Source: Prevotella sp. P2-180
GTDB lineage: Bacteria > Bacteroidota > Bacteroidia > Bacteroidales > Bacteroidaceae
Assembly: GCF_002251435.1 (NCBI RefSeq)
Contig: NZ_NPJI01000025.1
Span: forward strand, 1-40,580
Direction of reading: 5' to 3'
DNA length: 40,580 bases
A program made the position numbers and the translations under genes. The notes beneath the pieces are model-generated. The model saw only the letters and a program-made list of their open reading frames with translations, did no database searches and was not told where the DNA came from. Shown here piece after piece: positions 1-8,923 of this stretch (the stretch's first letter is position 1; the number at the start of each line of letters is the position of its first letter).

Positions 1-96
1 GAAATACTGGAATGCGACGAGGAGACTGTACTCAAACAAGTCATTGCTGACAGTCGCAGAATGGCATTACTAAGCCAACTTGCACAGACGGCATAG
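1..96 (+). CDS. C-terminal end of an unidentified protein (partial)
   Basis: An open frame enters from the left edge and ends at a TAG at 94-96, giving 31 residues that begin EILECDEETV and end LAQTA. The segment is acidic then helical. I do not recognise the family. The gene is cut by the window edge, so its start and function cannot be judged. It runs toward the minus-strand DUF4831 gene, so the two are convergent. Confidence 0.4.
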   Translation, partial: EILECDEETVLKQVIADSRRMALLSQLAQTA

Positions 97-143
97 AGTA
101 CTGAATTTTTACTTCCGAAACTTGAGTAAAGTACCATTTTATT

Positions 144-174
144 TTGCATATTCCATTTTTTTTCATTATCTTTG
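144..174 (+). promoter_or_regulatory. Bacteroidetes-type promoter with no obvious plus-strand gene
   Basis: A TTG at 144-146 and TATCTTTG at 167-174 are separated by 20 nt, matching the Bacteroidetes -33/-7 promoter pattern. Transcription would run into the 3' end of the minus-strand DUF4831 gene, with no plus-strand gene before 2888. It may make a small or antisense RNA, or be a chance match. Confidence 0.35.
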
Positions 175-210
175 ATGCCGAAAAGAATGTAAAGGCTTAC
201 AGCAGAGCCA

Positions 211-1278
211 TTATTTTGGTTGTTCTGCTTCAAGTTTCTCTACACCGCCAGTTATGGGGTTAAGCCAAAGATGGGTGGTGAAACGCTTGTTGAACAGGTC
301 GCCGCTGAGTAGCTCTACACGACCAAACTGACCGGCAGAGAACTCCGCGTCTGCTATTGTATTGCTGCCATTCAAAATCTCTACCAGTATCTTGCCTGGA
401 ACATTGACATAAATGCCGTCTTCGCGTTCTTTCTTTTTCTTCCCGTCGTCGGGACCAACATCAGGCACAGTCTTCAGGTCTTTTATATTAATATAATATG
501 GTGAACCGGAAAGGTCGTCAGCATCCACTACACCCAGCTGTTTTGACAGTCGGAACAATACCTGACGGTTTACTTCCATATCCGGACAAAGCGTGAAGAC
601 CACTTCGGTGGTGTCTTTGCACTCGGTGCCAACAAACAGGCTCGACAGAGTGCGGTCTTGAGTGTTGAGATTGTCGAGCATGATGCGCAGTTGTTCGCCA
701 TCTTTCGGCATGAAGTCAGCCTCTCCACGGTTGAGCGCGTTCTTACTGTCGCGTATGTCGTAAATCTCACGGGCCGTGAGTTCCGCCATTTTGGGAGTGC
801 TGCCCGCTGCAAGTATCTCTTGGCTCATATAGTCTCGCGGATTGACAGGTTGTGGTTTTGGAGAGGCCGTGAAAGGCTTGAATACAGGCTCGGCTGTGGG
901 AGCGGCGTTGACAGAGAGCAGTCGTCCGTCGTCTGCCAACGAGAGGTTGGCGGCAGCGCTTCGGGCATTGAACTTCACGGCGTAAGCCTTCGACTTGTCA
1001 GCCACACCGTATGGCATCACGCTGCAGTCTATCACACGATGGCTTACGGCAGCATTCTGTCTAACGTCTTTCTGTCGAAGGTATCGTTCGGCATACTTGC
1101 AAAATTCGCCAGGAGTGTAAGTCGTCTTTTCTATTTTCACCGCCACGCGTATTGCGGTTTTGGGCAGATAGTACACGGCGCCTTCAGCCGTAATTCCCGG
1201 TTTGTAGTCGCTTATCTGAGTCTGGCTGAAAGCTGTGGTGGCAGCCAGAAGCATACATGATAGTAATGTCTTTTTCAT
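211..1278 (-). CDS. DUF4831 family secreted protein
   Basis: The 355-residue product starts with a signal peptide (MKKTLLSCMLL, cleavage near AFSQ at about residue 19). The motif YYLPKTAIRVAVKIEKTTY, followed by PGEFCKYAERYL, is the signature I associate with DUF4831, a Bacteroidetes-only family of unknown function. The protein is probably periplasmic or outer-membrane associated; no lipobox is seen. It begins 3 nt after the nnr stop codon, so the two genes almost certainly share a transcript. Family assignment is fairly sure from the N-terminal motif; no function is inferred. Confidence 0.8.
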   Translation of the reverse strand: MKKTLLSCMLLAATTAFSQTQISDYKPGITAEGAVYYLPKTAIRVAVKIEKTTYTPGEFCKYAERYLRQKDVRQNAAVSHRVIDCSVMPYGVADKSKAYAVKFNARSAAANLSLADDGRLLSVNAAPTAEPVFKPFTASPKPQPVNPRDYMSQEILAAGSTPKMAELTAREIYDIRDSKNALNRGEADFMPKDGEQLRIMLDNLNTQDRTLSSLFVGTECKDTTEVVFTLCPDMEVNRQVLFRLSKQLGVVDADDLSGSPYYINIKDLKTVPDVGPDDGKKKKEREDGIYVNVPGKILVEILNGSNTIADAEFSAGQFGRVELLSGDLFNKRFTTHLWLNPITGGVEKLEAEQPK

Positions 1279-1281
1279 TTT

Positions 1282-2799
1282 TTATTCGTTTGAGAGTTCT
1301 TTGAACGCCATTGGCAGACTATTGATGATATCGGATGCTATAAGGCTTTCCTCGCCTAATGATCGTGCGGCAATGTCACCTGCAAGTCCGTGGAGGTATG
1401 TACCGATGGCACAAGCTTCGCCTTGAGTATAGCCTCGTGCCAGTAGGGCGGTGATGATGCCTGTGAGCACGTCGCCACTGCCGGCGGTGGCCATGCCAGG
1501 ATTGCCCGTGGGTGAGAACAGCACGCGGCCGCCAGGGGTGATGATGGCGGTGTAGTGGCCTTTCAGCACTATGTATGCATGTTGGCGTTCTGCAAGGAGC
1601 ATGGCTTTTGACAGTCGTTCGTAGCTGTCGGTCGACACACCCTCAAGGCGGTCAAACTCGCCTATATGAGGTGTAAGTATGGCTCCGACCGGTATCTGTT
1701 GCAACCAGGCTTTGTGAGCTGCGAGAATGTTTAGTGCGTCGGCATCGACCACTATCGGACACTGGGCCCTTCTCATTTGTCCTATGACGGCAATGGCCGT
1801 ATTCTCATTAGTGCCCAGTCCGGGACCAATGCCCATGGCCTTAAAGCAATCGGTGTCTACTGCTTCTGACACAACGTTAGTGTCGCTGTCGACATCGAGC
1901 ACCACTTCTGGCACTCCTATTTGCAGAGGAAGAGTGTTGCAAGCCGGAGTGTGTACGGTGACCTTTCCAACTCCAGTTCTCAAACAAGCCTTAGCTGCGA
2001 GCATGGCGGCTCCAGCCATGCCACGGCTTCCTGCCACGAGTAGGGCATGGCCCATGGAACCTTTATGGGCAAACGGGTCGCGGCGTTTGAGACAAGGAGT
2101 GATGTCGCTCTTTTCGAGAATGTAGAATTGTGCATCGGTCTTGTCTATGCCTTCTTGGCTGATGCCAATGTCGAGTACTTCAACATGTCCGATAAACTGC
2201 TGGTTTTCGGGGAAGAGGAAGGATAGCTTGGGCTGTTGGAGCGTGAGTGTGACGTCGGCTTTCATAATGTTTGACTTGACGTTATATTCGTTGCTCTCGG
2301 TCATAAGGCCCGACGGAATGTCGATGCTCACCACCTTTGCGGGTGAAGTGTTTACATACTTCACCAGTGAGGCGAAACCTCCAGTAAGGGGTTTGTTCAG
2401 CCCAGAGCCGAAGAGACCGTCGACTACAAGGGTTTGTGCGTCGAGTGTAGGAGGGTCGAATTCTTCAGTGACCACAACAAACGAAGCCGCCTGCTTCACG
2501 TCTTTCAGTCGGTCGCGGTTTTTTTTGCAATCGTCAGAAAGGCGTCCGGAGGTATTGAAGAGCCATGTGGATACGTTGTATCCCCTGACGGCCAACATAC
2601 GTGCCACGGCAAGAGCATCGCCACCATTATTCCCCGGTCCGGCAAATACCACAACCTTCATGTCCTTGTCCCATTCGGCGACAATGGAATCGGTGAGTTG
2701 TATAGCCGCACGCTCCATGAGGTCGATAGATTTTATCGGCTCATGGTCTATAGTATATTTGTCTAACTCGTGTATTTGAGCGCTTGTAAATATTTTCAT
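1282..2799 (-). CDS. nnr: Bifunctional NAD(P)H-hydrate epimerase / ADP-dependent NAD(P)H-hydrate dehydratase
   Basis: The 505-residue protein repairs hydrated NADH and NADPH. The N-terminal YjeF epimerase domain (about 1-215) has GPGNNGGDALAVARML, DGLFGSGLNKPLTG and SIDIPSGL. The C-terminal ribokinase-like dehydratase domain (about 225-505) has HKGSMGHALLVAGSRGMAGA, VVDADALNIL, TPHIGEFDRL and the nucleotide-binding segment GNPGMATAGSGDVLTG. Both halves look complete and the length is normal for the fused enzyme. It is cytoplasmic. The DUF4831 gene follows with 3 nt between them; hpt is divergent from it with a short shared promoter region. Confidence 0.95.
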   Translation of the reverse strand: MKIFTSAQIHELDKYTIDHEPIKSIDLMERAAIQLTDSIVAEWDKDMKVVVFAGPGNNGGDALAVARMLAVRGYNVSTWLFNTSGRLSDDCKKNRDRLKDVKQAASFVVVTEEFDPPTLDAQTLVVDGLFGSGLNKPLTGGFASLVKYVNTSPAKVVSIDIPSGLMTESNEYNVKSNIMKADVTLTLQQPKLSFLFPENQQFIGHVEVLDIGISQEGIDKTDAQFYILEKSDITPCLKRRDPFAHKGSMGHALLVAGSRGMAGAAMLAAKACLRTGVGKVTVHTPACNTLPLQIGVPEVVLDVDSDTNVVSEAVDTDCFKAMGIGPGLGTNENTAIAVIGQMRRAQCPIVVDADALNILAAHKAWLQQIPVGAILTPHIGEFDRLEGVSTDSYERLSKAMLLAERQHAYIVLKGHYTAIITPGGRVLFSPTGNPGMATAGSGDVLTGIITALLARGYTQGEACAIGTYLHGLAGDIAARSLGEESLIASDIINSLPMAFKELSNE

Positions 2800-2804
2800 A
2801 CGTG

Positions 2805-2820
2805 CAAAAATACAAAATTA
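2805..2820 (-). promoter_or_regulatory. Probable -7 elements for nnr
   Basis: On the minus strand two overlapping matches to TAnnTTTG occur, TAATTTTG (2820-2813) and TATTTTTG (2812-2805), just before the nnr ATG at 2799. No clear TTG -33 box was found at the right distance. If either is used, the nnr transcript would be nearly leaderless. Confidence 0.4.
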
Positions 2821-2855
2821 ATGCTAAACGATGCCATTTATTGGAAGATTTTTAG

Positions 2856-2863
2856 TAATTTTG
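2856..2863 (+). promoter_or_regulatory. Probable -7 element for hpt-adk
   Basis: TAATTTTG matches the Bacteroidetes -7 consensus and lies 24 nt before the hpt start codon. The -33 region is not convincing. It faces away from the nnr promoter, so this 88-bp gap appears to hold divergent promoters. Confidence 0.45.
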
Positions 2864-2887
2864 CCCCAAAATTAATAAAAAAGCAGT

Positions 2888-3430
2888 ATGAAAACGATAA
2901 AAATCAAGGATAAGGAGTTTATTCCGATGATTTCTGAGGCAGAAATCAAAGAGAGAGTAAAACTGGTGGCGGAGCAAATAAGCAACGACATGAAAGGCAA
3001 AAACCCACTGCTGCTGGCGGTGCTTAACGGATCGTTCGTGTTTGCTGCCGACCTCATGCGAGAGATTACCATACCAAGCGAAATCTCTTTTGTGAAATTG
3101 GCAAGCTATCAGGGTACGACTTCCACGGGAAAGGTGAAAGAGGTGATTGGAATTAACGAAGATCTGACGGGAAGAACTGTGATTATCGTTGAGGATATAG
3201 TGGAAAGCGGACTGACCATTAAACAAATGATCGAGAGCATTGGCACCAGAAACCCTGAGTCGGTTCACATCTGTACCTTGCTACTCAAGCCCGACTGTCT
3301 GAAGACAGAACTCGACATCGAATATGCTGCTTTCAAGATTCCTAACGACTTTATTGTCGGATATGGACTTGACTACGACCAACAGGGAAGAAACCTGAAG
3401 GACATTTATGTAGTAAAAGGAAGAGAGTAG
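2888..3430 (+). CDS. hpt: Hypoxanthine phosphoribosyltransferase
   Basis: This 180-residue cytoplasmic purine-salvage enzyme transfers phosphoribose from PRPP to hypoxanthine (and usually guanine) to give IMP or GMP. The PRPP-binding loop is clear: VIIVEDIVESGLT, with the two acidic residues before ESG. LLAVLNGSFVFAADLMREI is the N-terminal type I PRTase segment, and IPNDFIVGYGLDY is the base-binding C-terminal segment. Length is normal. adk follows after 57 nt on the same strand, consistent with a purine nucleotide operon. Confidence 0.95.
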   Translation: MKTIKIKDKEFIPMISEAEIKERVKLVAEQISNDMKGKNPLLLAVLNGSFVFAADLMREITIPSEISFVKLASYQGTTSTGKVKEVIGINEDLTGRTVIIVEDIVESGLTIKQMIESIGTRNPESVHICTLLLKPDCLKTELDIEYAAFKIPNDFIVGYGLDYDQQGRNLKDIYVVKGRE

Positions 3431-3487
3431 AATCTATCAAAAGAGAGAGATAACAACATAATTAAATTATTATTTTTTTAAGACACA

Positions 3488-4066
3488 ATGAAAAATATCG
3501 TAATTTTCGGTGCTCCTGGATCTGGAAAGGGTACTCAGAGCGAACTGATGATTAAAAAGTATGGCTTCGGACATATCTCTACGGGAGATGTGCTTCGCAG
3601 TGAAATCAAAAACGGTACTGAACTAGGCAAAACTGCAAAAGGTTTTATTGACAAAGGACAACTCATTCCCGATGAACTGATGATTGATATCCTGGCAAAG
3701 GTATACGACAGTTTTGGAAAAGAACATAAGGGAGTGATTTTCGACGGTTTTCCACGAACCATTCCGCAGGCGGAAGCCCTGAAGAAAATGCTTGCTGAAC
3801 GTGGTCACTCCATAGCTGCCATGATAGAGCTTTACGCGCCCGAGGATATACTCATGGCAAGACTGCTGAACCGCGGAAAGGAGCAAGGCCGTTCCGACGA
3901 CAACGAGGAAACCATAAACAAACGTCTCGCCGTATATAACACACAAACAGCACCGCTCATCGACTGGTATAAGAATGAAGGTCTTCATCACTACGTGAAG
4001 AGCTACGGAGTGCTGGAGGAAATCTTCGCCGACGTTTGCAAGGTTGTGGACGGAATTGAAGAGTAA
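3488..4066 (+). CDS. adk: Adenylate kinase
   Basis: The 192-residue enzyme interconverts AMP plus ATP with two ADP. The P-loop GAPGSGKGTQ lies at residues 7-16, the AMP-binding segment includes STGDVLRSEI, and DGFPRT is the conserved arginine motif. The LID is the short form (NRGKEQGRSDDNEET) without zinc cysteines, as is usual for Bacteroidetes. It follows hpt closely. From memory, obgE usually comes next in Bacteroidales; here a repeat-rich hairpin and a convergent GH2 gene follow instead. Confidence 0.95.
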   Translation: MKNIVIFGAPGSGKGTQSELMIKKYGFGHISTGDVLRSEIKNGTELGKTAKGFIDKGQLIPDELMIDILAKVYDSFGKEHKGVIFDGFPRTIPQAEALKKMLAERGHSIAAMIELYAPEDILMARLLNRGKEQGRSDDNEETINKRLAVYNTQTAPLIDWYKNEGLHHYVKSYGVLEEIFADVCKVVDGIEE

Positions 4067-4117
4067 TTTTTGAAGAGGCTCAGCTTATTTACTCAACTTT
4101 CGAAAGAAAGGGAAGTC

Positions 4118-4263
4118 GTTAAGGAGTTAAGGAGTTAAGGAGTTAAGGAGTTAAGGAGTTAAGGAGTTAAGGAGTTAAGGAGTTAAGCCAAATGTTGTTG
4201 CGCTTATATCCAATGCTCCAAACTAATGGCTTAACTCCTTAACTCCTTAACTTCTTAACTCCT
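4118..4263. repeat. 8-bp tandem repeat with inverted copies forming a long hairpin between convergent genes
   Basis: The left arm is about 8.75 perfect copies of GTTAAGGA (4118-4187). The right arm (4227-4263) carries about four reverse-complement copies. Positions 4154-4190 pair with 4227-4263 as a 37-bp stem with one mismatch and a 36-nt loop. It lies 51 nt after adk and 32 nt before the GH2 stop, so it probably works as a two-way terminator or transcription barrier. No long T tract follows either side. Copy number is likely variable. Confidence 0.85.
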
Positions 4264-4295
4264 CAAAAGTTTAGTACATGCGAAACTTAAATTAT

Positions 4296-6776
4296 TTATT
4301 TTATTGTCAGCTCCTTGACAAACGGCTTGTCGAAGCCATCTACGTGGAATACGACACGACCTTTGCCTGTTTGTAATGTAGACTGAACGCGCACAAGACC
4401 CTCCCCAAAATAAGTGTCTAGTTCTGTGGTGCGCCATGACTCCGTACGACGCATGTCGCCTGTCTCCACTCCAAGCAGTCGCAGAGGTCCTTCCACTTCT
4501 ACACGGAAGCGGCGGGGTTGCATCTGCTGGATACGTCCCTCACTGTCAACAAGCTTTAGACGAATGTGGGAAACGGTGTTCTTAGCCGTGGCGGAAGAAT
4601 AGTCGGGGGCTATGGTGTTCAGTTCTGTGAAATCGGCCTCAAGACTCACATCTGCCACCGGGCCATGATTCACTAGCGAGTCTCTCAACACTTCCTTGCC
4701 GCCACGATATCCCACAGCGAGCACCTTGCCCTGACGAGCTGGCAGCTGGATGGTGATGCAATGGTCAGGATAGTTGGCTGTGACGCGTGGCTTAAGCGGG
4801 AGTTGCGGATTGCTCCACATGGGGAAGAAGAACTGAACTGAGTCGCAAGTGGTGTAGCATCGTATCTCTACACAACGCGAATCGGTGTAAGGCAAATCCC
4901 ATGTGTCGGCCATCGGAGGATACTGCCAGTGGTCGGTGCCTATGGCTTGGTTGAAGCAGTTATCACGCACTACGAGTTTCAGATAGTCTTTCTCCGGATT
5001 CCATGCCGGATGATAGTAAGCAGCCTGCGGACGCTCTTTCAGTGTCATGTCAAACGGACAAGAGCACCAGCCTTTTGCAGGCCAAGGCGACGATTCGCCG
5101 AGATAATCCACACCAGCCCATACGAAAGAGCCCGCAATGAACGGGTAGTCTTCAACAAAATTCCAGGGATTGCGCTCCACCCAGTCGCGAACGAGGTTCT
5201 CCCTCAATCCGGAATAATACACGAAAGCCTCGCTCACAAACATCTTTCTCTCAGGGAAACGCTTATGGTCGGCCACCATGCGTGGTTCGAGATAGTTATA
5301 GCCCACAAGGTCGGCAACATCGGCAATCTTGTCCTGAAAGCCTTGTTGGCATGCGAGCATCGTGGGGCGCGTTGGGTCGAGGGCCTTCACTATTGCGTTC
5401 AGCTCACGTGCGCGCTCAACGCCCTCATTATCAGTCTTCCATGCCTCACTCACCTCGTTGCCAATGCTCCAGACTATCACCGAGGGATGGTTTCGGTCGC
5501 GGAGCACCATGTCGGTGATGTCCTTATGGGCATTGTCGTCGTAGAACGGCTCGTAATAACCAGATTTCCACTTGTCGAAAGCCTCGTTGAGCACAAGTAG
5601 TCCAAGGGTGTCACAGATGGTGAGAAATTCTGGTGATGGCGGGTTGTGAGAACAACGAATGGCGTTGCAGCCTATCTCCTTCATGGCTTTCAGACGGCGT
5701 AGCCATACCTCGTCGGGTACTCCCACTCCAAGGCTTCCTGCATCCTGATGAAGACACATACCTTTCAGCTTCAAGTTTTTTTCGTTGAGCCAGAAACCTG
5801 TATTGGCATCGAATCGGATGGAGCGAAACCCGAATGGGGTAGTCACTTCGTCGGTCAGGCGGCCGCGAGAGTTCTTCACCTTTGTCACAAGCCGGTACAT
5901 CACAGGCGTGTCGCAGCTCCAAAGTTGCGGGTTGTTTATCTTTAGTTCTTCCGAGGCAGATGAGGCTATCTGCTTTCCGTCGGGGCCAAACACGGCATGA
6001 GTCACCTTTGCCTCTTTGTCGCCTTCCAGCTCAGTCTTCACGATAATGGTTCCATCGGTCTTTGCAACTACAAACACTCCGTTTTCCTTTACCCTCGTAG
6101 CAGCAGTGGCTTCTATCCACACATGGCGATAGATGCCCGACCCAGTGTACCAGCGAGACTGTTCCTCGCGGTCTACATGTACCACGAGTCTATTGTTTCC
6201 TTTTATATATAAATAAGGTGTAAGGTTGAAAGAAAAGCCAGTATATCCATACATGTGGTGTCCAAGACGATGGCCGTTGAGCCATACCGTGGCCCGATGG
6301 TAGACACCATCGAACGCGATGTCAATCCTTTCCTTGTCAGCCACAGAAGAAGGCAGTTTGAAATCTTTCACATATACGCCCTGACCGCCAGCGAGATATC
6401 CCGCCGAACCGCCCATCTGCGGGTCGAAAGGCAGGAAACTGCTCCAGTCGTGAGGCACGCAGACGCTTTGGAACCCGCCTCCACTCGCATTTCCCTTCAT
6501 TGTGGAAGCGGTCACCTCTGATGCCGTCACTTGTGCCTGTTCAGGCTCAGTGTCGTCGGTCACCTTCGTCTTTGCAGCTTTTTCCCCCTCAGTGCCGAAA
6601 CTGACGTTTTTCACTCCTAACGAGTCGAGCACCGCCTTCACCTCTTGATGGTTCTTGCATAAGCGGAACTGCCATCCCTGGTCGAACGTCAGCCTTTGTC
6701 GCAGTTGCTTCGGCGCTGCTTGGCATACTGTGGCTGCGATCAACATGTATACAATTAAAAAAATAGGTTTTCTCAT
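4296..6776 (-). CDS. Secreted glycoside hydrolase family 2 enzyme (probable beta-galactosidase)
   Basis: The 826-residue protein has a signal peptide (residues 1-20, ending VCQA). It shows the GH2 order: sugar-binding jelly roll (about 25-225, with CVPHDWS and VWLNGHRLGHHMYGYTGF), immunoglobulin-like domain (about 226-325), TIM barrel (about 326-600) and extra C-terminal beta domains resembling DUF4982. The barrel has the acid/base Glu441 in WSIGNEV and a likely nucleophile Glu516 in FVSEAF. The RDRNHPS motif precedes the acid/base. GH2 covers galactosidases, glucuronidases and mannosidases; beta-galactosidase is the best guess. It lies downstream of a SusC/SusD pair but has its own promoter, after the susD terminator. 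Confidence 0.85.
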   Translation of the reverse strand: MRKPIFLIVYMLIAATVCQAAPKQLRQRLTFDQGWQFRLCKNHQEVKAVLDSLGVKNVSFGTEGEKAAKTKVTDDTEPEQAQVTASEVTASTMKGNASGGGFQSVCVPHDWSSFLPFDPQMGGSAGYLAGGQGVYVKDFKLPSSVADKERIDIAFDGVYHRATVWLNGHRLGHHMYGYTGFSFNLTPYLYIKGNNRLVVHVDREEQSRWYTGSGIYRHVWIEATAATRVKENGVFVVAKTDGTIIVKTELEGDKEAKVTHAVFGPDGKQIASSASEELKINNPQLWSCDTPVMYRLVTKVKNSRGRLTDEVTTPFGFRSIRFDANTGFWLNEKNLKLKGMCLHQDAGSLGVGVPDEVWLRRLKAMKEIGCNAIRCSHNPPSPEFLTICDTLGLLVLNEAFDKWKSGYYEPFYDDNAHKDITDMVLRDRNHPSVIVWSIGNEVSEAWKTDNEGVERARELNAIVKALDPTRPTMLACQQGFQDKIADVADLVGYNYLEPRMVADHKRFPERKMFVSEAFVYYSGLRENLVRDWVERNPWNFVEDYPFIAGSFVWAGVDYLGESSPWPAKGWCSCPFDMTLKERPQAAYYHPAWNPEKDYLKLVVRDNCFNQAIGTDHWQYPPMADTWDLPYTDSRCVEIRCYTTCDSVQFFFPMWSNPQLPLKPRVTANYPDHCITIQLPARQGKVLAVGYRGGKEVLRDSLVNHGPVADVSLEADFTELNTIAPDYSSATAKNTVSHIRLKLVDSEGRIQQMQPRRFRVEVEGPLRLLGVETGDMRRTESWRTTELDTYFGEGLVRVQSTLQTGKGRVVFHVDGFDKPFVKELTIK

Positions 6777-6805
6777 TGATTATGTTTCCATTGTTTTATT
6801 CGTTG

Positions 6806-6836
6806 CAAATATAATAAGAATTATTCTAATATGCAA
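6806..6836 (-). promoter_or_regulatory. Promoter of the GH2 gene
   Basis: Read on the minus strand, TTG (6836-6834), a 20-nt spacer and TATATTTG (6813-6806) match the Bacteroidetes consensus exactly. The GH2 start codon is about 30 nt further on. Confidence 0.7.
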
Positions 6837-6891
6837 GTATTTAATATATTTTAATCCGATATTTAGCCGTTTTCCATTACGACAGTTAGCA

Positions 6892-6928
6892 GAAAAACCG
6901 CTACCCTCTTTGCTTGAGGATAGCGGCT
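6892..6928 (-). terminator. Rho-independent terminator after susD
   Basis: On the minus strand the stem CCGCTATCCTC / GAGGGTAGCGG (one G-T pair) with a 7-nt loop is followed by a run of T. It lies about 30 nt beyond the susD stop codon and separates the susCD transcript from the GH2 gene. Confidence 0.8.
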
Positions 6929-6958
6929 AAACTTACTAATTATTCTATGATGAAATCA

Positions 6959-8911
6959 TCAGTTACGATAGCCGGGATTCTGGTAAGCGTCCTTCTCGGC
7001 ATCAGTCATTTCGAGACCGTCAATCTGTCCCTGTGGAATCGGGCGGAGATACATGTCCTTGGTTATGGTGCGGGTGAACACCTGTGGAGTGTGGTCGCCA
7101 GCTCCGGAACCGCAGATGGTGTATTGACCGGCACGTTTCTCCCATGTCTGGGTGCGGGCAAGGTCGAACCAACGCATCGTCTCACCAAAGAACTCTCGCA
7201 TACGCTCGTCGAGGATGTAGTCGATGGTTATGGTTGCCGGTGTGGCGTCGGTCAGTTCCTTGCTGTAGTCAGCCACCTTCTCGCAGTTGCTGTTGTTGTT
7301 CCAACGCCACTTTCCTGCACGGGCACGGAGAACGTTCACGAGTTCGCGGGCACTGTAGCCGCCTTGTGCGGAAGCACCCTTAACGGCTGCCTCGGCTGCA
7401 ACGAGGTAAAGTTCTGAGAACTTGCATACTACGTAGGGACGAGTGCTGCCGGCATTAGGTTGCCCCAGACCGGAACCATTGTCGGTACGGTAAGGTCCCT
7501 GCTTCCACAACATCGGGTACTTCAGACGGCTGATGCCTGTGATGCCAACCACGTAAGCGTTCTCGCCAGCCATTTCTCCTGCACCGACATTGTTTTTGCC
7601 TCCACCATTAGGATAGGTGATAGCAGGGTCGCCACTAAGCACAAACTTCAGGAACGGCTCGCCGTAATAAACTTTTGAGCCATTGGCACCTTCGACATAG
7701 TCGTCAGACTTGCCGCCCTTCTTCCAGTTGGTATAGAACGTAGTGGTAAATGTTCCGTCGAGGCGAGAGTCCTTCTCAACGTCGGTGAACACCTTTGTGA
7801 ATACTTCCTGTGGTGTTGCCATACGGGTCCAAGGACGTCCGAGAGCTTGGACGCACTCACGCTGCACGGGATTGATTACTCCGCTGGTGTTGCCCTCTGC
7901 TGTCATTGTAGTGTAGTTCCAGCAACCCATCCATGACACGAAGTTGTCGGGAGCTCCACCACTACCGTAAGAGAAGGAGCCGCCGTTGTAAAGCTCGCTC
8001 TGGTCGTTATGGTCAGCGTAGAGCATGCACTCAGAGTTGCGGTCGTTGGTAGCCACGTTCACGTCGTAGAATGTAGGCTGGAGACTGTAAGCGCCTGGAT
8101 TCTTGATGGCGTCAAGTGCTATGTCGTACGCCTGCTGGTAGTACCATTTTGCGTCGTGACCGTCAGGATCGGTGCGAGAGCACTCTGGATAGGTAGGAAT
8201 GCCATTGGGGTTCTCAAGCCACCATCCGTAGGTCAGGTAAGCCTTGGCGAGAATAAGACGAGCCACGTTCTTTGTCAATGCTCCGGTAAGGCGTGGCTTC
8301 TCCGGCAGGTCATTGATGGCTGTTAACAAGTCGGGGAACACCGCCTTGGTATATACTTCAGGCACAGTGTTTCGAACAGATGTGCGGGAAGTGGAAGTGT
8401 TGAACTTCAGTTCGCCTGAACCAAGGTCGAGTGGCACTCCACCGAAGGTCTGTACAAGGTTGAAATAGTCGAAGGCGCGGAAAAAGCGTGCCTCGGCGAT
8501 GAGAGCCTCGCTCATGCCTGCTGCAGTAGCGTTCTCGATGACACCGCTGGCAGTGTTGATATTTGAGAAAGCACTTCCCCAAAGGACGTCAGCACGACAG
8601 TTGGTGGAGTTCAGCGGAGAGCCGGCTCCCGACACGTCGGCATCCTTGAAGTTGCCGTCGGCAGACTGTGCGTAGGTGTATTCGTCAGTACCTGTCTCCT
8701 GGGAGTTGAAATAATATGCCTGACCATAGAGATTCCTTAGGTTGGCGTAGAGAGAGGTGAGTCCTCCCTTGATGCCCAATTCTGTCTGGAAGAATCCCGG
8801 GTCGTAGTTGCTTCTCGGTTGTTCGTCGAGAATGTCGGAGCAAGAGCCCATGATGAGTACTCCAAGAGCGGCAGCTCCTATTAATCTGATATTGTTTGAA
8901 ATCTTTTTCAT
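6959..8911 (-). CDS. SusD/RagB-family outer-membrane nutrient-binding lipoprotein
   Basis: The 650-residue protein has a lipoprotein signal with lipid-attachment Cys24 in LIMGSCSDILDE. The SusD family N-terminus follows (EQPRSNYDPGFFQTELGIKG, LTSLYANLRNLYG). TPR-like segments include ARFFRAFDYFNLVQTFGGVPL, and the C-terminal RagB/SusD signature includes YILDERMREFFGETMRWFDLART. It binds glycan at the cell surface and caps the partner SusC channel encoded 12 nt upstream. The substrate is unknown; the nearby GH2 suggests a beta-galactoside-containing glycan. Confidence 0.93.
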   Translation of the reverse strand: MKKISNNIRLIGAAALGVLIMGSCSDILDEQPRSNYDPGFFQTELGIKGGLTSLYANLRNLYGQAYYFNSQETGTDEYTYAQSADGNFKDADVSGAGSPLNSTNCRADVLWGSAFSNINTASGVIENATAAGMSEALIAEARFFRAFDYFNLVQTFGGVPLDLGSGELKFNTSTSRTSVRNTVPEVYTKAVFPDLLTAINDLPEKPRLTGALTKNVARLILAKAYLTYGWWLENPNGIPTYPECSRTDPDGHDAKWYYQQAYDIALDAIKNPGAYSLQPTFYDVNVATNDRNSECMLYADHNDQSELYNGGSFSYGSGGAPDNFVSWMGCWNYTTMTAEGNTSGVINPVQRECVQALGRPWTRMATPQEVFTKVFTDVEKDSRLDGTFTTTFYTNWKKGGKSDDYVEGANGSKVYYGEPFLKFVLSGDPAITYPNGGGKNNVGAGEMAGENAYVVGITGISRLKYPMLWKQGPYRTDNGSGLGQPNAGSTRPYVVCKFSELYLVAAEAAVKGASAQGGYSARELVNVLRARAGKWRWNNNSNCEKVADYSKELTDATPATITIDYILDERMREFFGETMRWFDLARTQTWEKRAGQYTICGSGAGDHTPQVFTRTITKDMYLRPIPQGQIDGLEMTDAEKDAYQNPGYRN

Positions 8912-8923
8912 TGCTATTGGGAT

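Noticed and set aside
658..1260. 200-codon open frame on the plus strand inside the DUF4831 gene
   Set aside because: Fully antisense to a gene with a clear signal peptide and family motif; its product shows no domain.
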